Part shown: positions 53,376 to 62,300 of the stretch, piece by piece
How positions within the stretch are numbered: the first letter of the stretch is position 1
How the letters are laid out: every line of letters begins with the position of its first letter
NCBI GenBank assembly: GCA_028829895.1
Contig: CM054182.1
Coordinates: forward strand, 5,623,001-5,687,000
Direction of reading: 5' to 3'
Length of the DNA stretch: 64,000 bases
Source of the DNA: Sinotaia quadrata
Taxonomy: Eukaryota > Mollusca > Gastropoda > Architaenioglossa > Viviparidae
The notes under the pieces: model-generated
The model's database searches: none
What the model saw: the letters and a program-made list of their open reading frames with translations, nothing else
What the model was told of the DNA's origin: nothing
Made by a program: the position numbers and the translations under genes

Positions 53376-56300
53376 AGAACAGACTGATGGAAGGATACCT
53401 TTAACTCTAAAGCATCATCGACAAGCAACAACAATAAAACCAATAAAATGTCAAACAATGTGGTTATGGAACCACCATATTCTATTCTGCATCATATTTC
53501 TATTCTTTCAAGTTAAATGTACAATACATGCTCATCTCAATGGTAAGTAGTATTAACTACTGGTTAAAATATTAATAATGCAAAGCTTGTTCCTGTAGGG
53601 CCTTTAATCATGAAACTCTGTCTAACACAACAGATTCTAGAGCTAATGTTTATATCTCAAGACCTATCAATTTTATTAAAGTTTTAAGCATGCTACCTGG
53701 GGATCTCTCCATTAACAAGGAGAGCAGGTGGTTTGGATGACTGGTCATGTAATCCATTCAACTGCAATATGAAAGGAAACAGAATCTAGAAGGCACAATA
53801 GCTTCAACAGAACATTAAAAAATATCTTTATTTAAAACTATTCATGCTGACTATACATTTACATATTCCACAAAAGAAAAGGGCACATGAGTGTATTTTG
53901 CAAATTTTCAAGGTCAGTAACAATGGTCATGATATCAGTTTTGCATATGTAAAATGCACTTTCAGCCAAGGCTAGAAAGAGATGTTAATAGATGGATGGA
54001 TAAACAGATCTTCAAATACTAATCAATCAAACTGAGATTCTACATCACAATGCACAACAGAAGTGAGAATGATTTTTGTTACACTATTTAACCCATTCAT
54101 TGTCCTTGGGTTAAAATGGGTCATGCAAGCACACAGGCTTAGTGTTAGCGTGCTTGCCATTCTAATTTTAATCAATCAGTCTGAAGTAAACATGTGTACT
54201 GCCTCAGCAGCCAATGTGTTCTAATTTTTTCATTGGATACTATATTTGGAATGATCAGTGTCATTCAAAAAGGGGTTTTCCCACAACAACCCATGCTTGG
54301 TACACGCTTGGCAGCCATTTTGAACAAAGTTTTTTTGATAGCCTGGCAAGTTGGAGGCCGATGGCGTGTTGACTGCTTGATCCTACCTAATAAAGTGAAT
54401 TGTGTGGCTGATTCTAATGAACTGTAGATTAAATTCAACTAGCCCCTACTGGAATTTTTAATGTGACCATGTTATAATACCACCAAAACCAGTCGTCATT
54501 TGTCAAAGTACCACGTGGCTTCGTGTAGTTTTCATTGTGTGCAAAAAGCATGGAGCTTTTGCTCGAAAAATATACATTTTACATTATTTTTCACATCTGA
54601 AAAAATTAGAAAGAATTGTTTTGGAACTTTTCTTCAAAAAGGTAAGACAATTTTTTCTAATTATTATTAATTTTTTAATTTGAAATAAATTAAAAATAAA
54701 TGTAGTATTAAGTCTATAATATTTTCAATTAACTAATTTTCAAAATATTTGTAGAATAGTAATAAAAAATAATAATAAAAATAAAACAAAAATTATAATA
54801 ATAATAAAAAAACGATCATATAATTTTCAATTTCAGCTAAAAGATAAGAAAACGCTTTATTATTTTTTTATTTTTGAACTTGAAATAAATTCAAAATTAT
54901 ACTTTTTAAATTAATTAATATATCTGTAATAAGTATTAATTTAAATTTTAAACCATTGATAAGTACAGTCGGTTTTAATTTTTTAGCACAGTGACCCATT
55001 CAATTATTGTTTAGCGGCAGATCAGTGTGGATGACGAACGGGTTAAGCTTAAAAACAAATAATTCAGAATGATTAATTAACAAATGCACACAGTAAAACC
55101 TATAAAAGCAACTTACTTTGTCATAATATTGGGACTCCTTGAATGGCATGACCATTTTGACATCATACATTTTACGCATCTGTTCTACACGAGCTTCCCC
55201 AACCTCTATTTTGTTCACCCTTTCCCACACTGGCACATCTAGCTTAATGGGTTCCTCTATTTCTGAAAGTCTGTTGTCTGAGCTTGTAGTCTCAGTAACT
55301 GTTGCTTGAGGTGTTGGAGAAATAGCCTGCTTAGCTACTCTTGACTCATCTGATTGAAGCAATAAATCATTCATTTCTTGATTGTATAACTCCACCTGGT
55401 TAGTAAACAGAAAGGATGGGTTAACATAAAAACTGTCAAGGAACCTTAAAGTATGAAAACACATAAAAAGAGCAAATATCACTAAATTTTAAGCATGCTG
55501 CTTTCTCCCTCTCTCTCTCTACCTTTTCCAATTATCTCTGCTCCTAGAGTCTAGCTATTTTAAATAATCTTCTCTGTCTTTCTCTCTCTCTCTCCAAAAG
55601 TAAAATATATACACTATACTCTCTCCGATAATACTCTGGTTGTTGGAAGTCTGAATCTAAAAATGAGAAGCTTGCTCTCTAATATGTTCTCTCTAAATAT
55701 GTCATAGCAACTTGCTTTCACTTTCTCTAAGACCTACTCTCTCTAAGAACTTGTATTCCCTCTTTTCTGATATATGCTCTTTGTTGTGGGTCAAGGACAA
55801 ATTATACCTGATCTCCTATCTGAAAATTATTTCTTATTGTCATATTAAGCTCTTTGATATCTTTATTCCTTTTGGTAGCAGACATTTTGCACAGGCGAAC
55901 GTGAACGGTGACACAAACCACCACGCTCGCCACGCATCATGCTATAAGCAGATTAAGCGCAATTAAAAGGAGTCCGTGCATATATATAATACACTTGAAC
56001 AATAGCTTGTTGTTAAAGCCTGGCACTCGACCGACAGAATTTCCACCATAATCCTTAGATATGCATAAATACTGTGAGTCCGAATTGGAAATTATTCACG
56101 AGGGAACCGCGCCTAAGATTTACCAGGGGTCGTTCATATTCCGTGAATCGAGGATAAGCCCGCTAAATATTCAGACAAGGTAACGCATTGATTTCTTAAT
56201 ATTTGTTAACTGTACTTTATTAAGAATGTTGTAGCGTGATTTTGCATATTTATTTGTGATTGATTGAATTGTTGCTATTTTTCCTGACGTTTGGCCAGAG

Positions 56301-59300
56301 AATAGAGTGACCAAGTTAATATGTATCCCATAATTCTAATGATTGTTGAAATGTGTAATGATATTGTGGAAGGTTATTTTATCTCCACTAAAGAGATGAC
56401 TAAAATGACAATTGTAAAACGCTGTGCATGTTTGAAATATTTTCACCTATATGATAATTTTAATCCACCTGTGTGTAACATATTTTTATTTTAATTGTAA
56501 CATGCATGTGTGTGGTTTAAACCATATCTTTTTATTTTCCATTGTAAAAATAGGAACAGAGGTCAACTGTAATAGGACACCTTATTGTCTGTTGCCACTA
56601 TGTACAGGTCAGCGAACTATAGGACTATCGCTCATAGAAATGACTGCTATTGTTTCAGAGTGGGTTCTTGTTTTTTGGTTTTGACTTTGTTTGGTGAAAG
56701 ACAAAGATAGCATTCAGTTAACACTGAAATCCTATGGCTACTGAGCTGAGGACCAATGCCAAGATACGCTATTCAAGTGTGACAAGTTGTGTGGACAGTC
56801 GGCCGAACAACCAAAGATGAACTGTTGGGGCATAAGCTGCCATAACCGATGATGATAATTAAAGATAAGTGGATGTCTGATAATCTCTGAGATCAGAAAT
56901 TCGTGTTACGATCCGTACAAAATTTTTAGAGACAGAATAGGTAGTCCTAATGACCTTCATATTGAATGTATTGATGTGTGGAATTACCATTTTGTTAAAT
57001 TGTTAAAATTATTACATTTTAAATTTTTGTTATCCAAATAACAGAAGTTGACTATTAGCTAAGGAAGACAGAATGAGAACTGGGCTGGGATTGGAGTCGT
57101 ATATGGATGTTTGGATGCTTAATTAGTCGTTATTGGATAATATGTCTAGTACATGCAATATTACACAGATTCATCTGTCAATGTGATTAATATCTAAACT
57201 AAGAGAATTAATTATGGAGACTGAAGGATGAGTCTGGCAACCAGTTTGTCAGCATAGGTGTAATGTTAGAAATTAACAACAGATCCAATCCTCATGCTGA
57301 GAAAGGATCTCTAAATAAAAACTGATATGTAATACTCTTTCTAAATATTTGCATTCATTCTCTGACCTGTTCTCTCTAGAAACTGCTCTCACATTCTCTA
57401 AATATACTATTTTCACTCTCTCAGAGACTAGCTCTCTGTAAATATTCTCCTTTCACTCTCTCGGAAACTAGCTCTTTGTAAATATACTCCTTTCACTCCC
57501 TCAGAGACTAGCTCTCTGTAAATATACTCCTTTCACTCTCTTGGAAACTAGCTCTCTGTAAATATACTCCTTTCACTCTCTTGGAAACTAGCTCTCTGTA
57601 AATATACTCCTTTCAGTCCCTAAGAGACTAGCCCTCTGTAAATATACTCCTTTCACTCCCTCAGAGACTAGCTCTCTGTAAATATACTCCTTTCACTTTC
57701 TCAGAGACTTTCACTCTCGAAACACTTATATTTGCTCTTTCTGAAACTGACTCTCTAATATACCTGCTGCCCAAAGAAAATAAGCTGTAGTTCTTTGTGT
57801 TCCTTATAAGCTTCTAGCTGGTGATACAAAGTTTTGCTGCGCCACATACGGAAATATGTCTGAATAACTGTTGCAGCCCGTTTCCTTTTCTTTTCTGTTT
57901 CCAACTGCTTCTTTGCCACCTGCTTGACATGGTGCAGTCTAAACACTGTATTTGAAAACCCCAAATTAATTCACATTAATAAATGAAAGAAAAAAGATTA
58001 ATTTAAATTTGAAAAAGAACAGCTAAATAAATGGTACCGTCTAAACACTGTAGCTTGATAGAAAAAAAGATTAATTCATATTTACAAAAGAAATTCGGCC
58101 AATTGGTGACAATGTGCATTTAAACATTGTGGTTTTGGAAAAAAGCCCCAATTAATTCATATTTGATATTAATATAAAAAAAACACTAGCCACTGGATGA
58201 CACGGTGAAGTTCCCATTGGCTGTCACTGTGTTTTCGCTAGTGATAATGGAATGAGTCAGTGTACTAAAATATAAAAAAATTACTTATTTATAAAGTGAT
58301 TTTAAAAAATTCAAAATACTCTATAGTATAGAAATGTGTTAAGGAATTTAAAAAGTAACTGATTGATTGTTTTGAATGAATAGTGTAACTATAAATAGTG
58401 ACCCGTTTTTGCGGTACAGCCTGTGTACCATAGACAGTCAACACTGTGGTTTGGAAAAAACCAGATTAATTCATATTAATATAAAAAAACAACTAATCAC
58501 TGGAGGACATGGTAAAGTTTAAACACTGTGGTTTAAAAAACAAATTATTTTACATTAAGCAAAGAACAATGACCTGTGATGTCATAGTGCAGTCTCAACT
58601 CTGTGGTTTGTAAAAACCTAGATTAGTTCATATTTATACAACACTGATCAGTTGATGACATGGTACTATCTAAACACTGTGGTTTGTAAAGACCTAGATT
58701 AGTTCATACTTATAAAACACTGACCAGTTGATGACATGGTACTATCTAAACACTGTGGGTTAAAACCCCAGATTAGTTCATATTTATACAATGCTGAAAG
58801 TTGATGACATGGTACTATCTAAACCCTGTGGTTTGTAAAAACCCAGATTAGTTCATACTTATAAAACAATGACCAGTTGATGACACAATGCTGTCTAAAC
58901 ACTGTGGTTTAAAAATTCAGATTAGTTCATATTTATTTAAGAACTCAGAGTAGTTGGTGAAATGGTGCTGTCTACATACTGTGATTTGAAAAAACTCAGA
59001 TCAATTCATAATTGTAGAAGAACACTGACCTGTTGATGACATGGTGCTGTCTACATACTGTGATTTGAAAAAAACTCAGATCAATTCATAATTGTAGAAG
59101 AACACTGACCAGTTGATGACATGGTGCTGTTAAACATTGTGGTTTGACCCAGATTAGTTCAAATTTATACAACACTGACCAGTTGATATGATATAGTCTA
59201 TAGACTATGGGTGGAAAAACTCCAGATTAGCCAATATTTATACAAGAACACTAAACTGATAATGACAGGACACTGTCCCAAACTGATATTTTAAGCAACT

Positions 59301-62300
59301 GGTTCATTTATGAAAATTAATAAAATAATGCTGGCCAAATAATGATAAGATGTAATTTAAACACTTTGATTTGAAGGACCAGATTAAGTTATGTTTATTA
59401 AAAAAAAAAAATGGAAGTTGATACAAAGTATTCTTTAGGATTAATAAATTATTTACAAATATTTTGGAACATAATTTAATCATAATTCCTTTTAAAATTA
59501 TGCATTCTGATCATAAAAAATATATTAACAGTGTACAAGTGAATTATACTGACAACTGGCATGCAAATATATAAATATAACTGAAATAACTGAAATATAA
59601 ATATAACTGAAATATACTAATCTGATCTGATATAGTTAAATATATACAAACCATTATGTTCATGGTTGGATATAATGAAAATTTTGTTTTAATCTCCCCC
59701 ACAAAAAAAAAATTAAAATAAAATTAAAATAAAAAAAATTGTCGTTTACATTAGGTTCAGAAAATGCTTTTATTTCAAAGTAAAATTATTTCGTATTTGG
59801 ATACATTTCAAATATTTCATTGCTTTCAAACACTAAAACTTCTTCCTCTTCTATGTTATTTTCATTCTTTAAAGTAAACGGATGATTAACCAACAATCTT
59901 GCAAGTTAATAATTAAATATAAACATTAAAGTTTGGGAATTATAATTTATATTTTTTTAAATTAAAGATTACTTCAAAATGAAAGATATTGCTGGGTGTT
60001 ATGACCTTGAAAAAATCTACCTTGGCCTATTTAGAAATGATGGAAGACTTTCATTTAAATAGATTGTGTCACTGATTTAACAAACAAAATTGCATTAACC
60101 TCTTGTTTTGTGTGTGTGTGTGCCTGAATGCATGCATACAAGTGTGTGCGTGCATGTGTGTGTGTACATGCATTTGCAGCATGAGTAGGTTATTATGAAT
60201 TTTCCAAATGATGCAAGATAAATTGGGAGCAATCTATTATATTCAAAGAAGTTTTATTTAACTTTAAATTTTACAAATCCATATATACATAGCCTTCATT
60301 TCACCAATCTAATATAGTGGCAAAAACTCTATAACTAGACAGCAATCCAAATAAATAAATGTTTAATATCATGAGCATGCTAACTGCACAGTTATGAAAA
60401 AATTCACCACAGTGTGTAGATTCATGAGTATACTAAGTGCACAGTTATGAAAAAATCCACCCCAGTGTGTAGATTCATGAGTATACTAAGTGCACAGTTA
60501 TGAAAAAATCCACCACAGTGTGTAGATTCATGAGTATACTAAGTGCACAGTTATGAAAAAATCCACCACAGTGTGTAGATTCATGAGTATACTAAGTGCA
60601 CAGTTATAAAAAAATTCACCATGGTGTGTAGATTCATGAGAAGTAATATACATAGCTCCTAAATTTCAGAAACTGGAAGAAAACTTGCAAAGTCACTTAT
60701 ATTAAATTATTCATCTTAAACTTTCTATTTCATATTTCTATTTCAAGAAAAACAATATTCAATGGCCAAGTAGTTAAACACATAAAAACTTGGTGGAAAC
60801 AAAATGAATCTATACATTAAAATTATAACCTTACTTTCAAGTTAGTGACAACTATTAAAGTATAATCCTATTTCTCTACAAGTGACAATTATAATGACAA
60901 ACCTACTTCTCTGTAAATGACAATTATAATGATAATCCTACTTCTCTGTAAATGACAATTATAACGATAAAATAATCCTACTTCTCTGCAAGTGACAATT
61001 ATAATGATAATCCTACTTCTTTGTATGTGTGAAGCTGCCTCAGCCTTTCGATTATTCTCCAGTTCCTTCCTTTTCTGATCTTCATAATGTGCTTTCTTTT
61101 CAAGGTTACGCAAACGATACTTGCGATATGCAATCTGGATAGTGCTGGCTGCCTGACGTCGTCGCTTAATTTGTGGTCTGTATATTTTTCTTACTTGATA
61201 ACCCCGTACAGCTGAAAATTTTCAACATATAACAATAAGATAATAATAATGTTTAACATTAAAAAGTAAATTAAATGAATATATTTGAAATGCTTAAAGA
61301 ACAAATATAAAACTGTAATTAAAAATAAACAACTATATAAAAATGTAGGTCCAATAAATACAGTATACTTTTACAGATATTCACACACAGACAGACATAA
61401 GTACAACACAAATTTAAATGCTGAACAAACTTGAGTCATGTCTAGTGTGTCTAGTGCCCAGTTTACAAATCTTAACATCCCATGGCATCCAGCCAAGTAA
61501 ATTGATCAAATTCTTGATTGCAGTACAGCATATTGTCTATCCTAAATGGTGTATATATGCTATAATATTAAAAATCACAAATAATTCTGCTCTTGTGTCA
61601 CATGATCCTTGCAGATTTCTGCCCCATTAACATTACACTGTCTCACTTGAAGTTGGAGAGATGCATAAAAAGTCAATGAGAAGTGAACACTTAAATAAAA
61701 CTGTGTGAGAGAAGGTACAAATTTATAATAATGAGATAATAAACAAAATGTACCTTTCTGAATGGTAGTTGCTGCTTGGCTTCTGTTTAACCTCAATGCA
61801 TCATATTGGTTACGTGCCAACCACCCTCGGGTCCCTGAAAAAAGTCCCTGAATTATAAAACACTCCTCTCTTTCTTAAATAAAATTAACTTGCTTACATT
61901 TTTCTCAACAGTTAACAAAATTCAAATACATCTCTGAACAAATATATCTAACTTGCTAAACATTTTTCTCAATAGCCACAAACATTTAAATATATGTATA
62001 TAAGAGCCCCCCAAATAAAGTTGATAATCTACATATTAACAGTCACCTAACTTACTGACAGCCTAAATACTAAAAAATACACGCAAATGAATATGTGTGT
62101 ATACAAATCAATCTCTTCTATGTTATACGCTAACTTATCAGTGACTGCTTTAATAGTCTGAACACAGAGTTAGTACTGAACTGTAACACTCACATCTTTG
62201 CACAGTGACTGCTGCTTTCTCTCGCTGCCAATGTATCTTGTAAAATCGTGTGCGGGCCAGCCAAGCACGGACACAAGTTTGCACCAATGTAACTTTGTGA

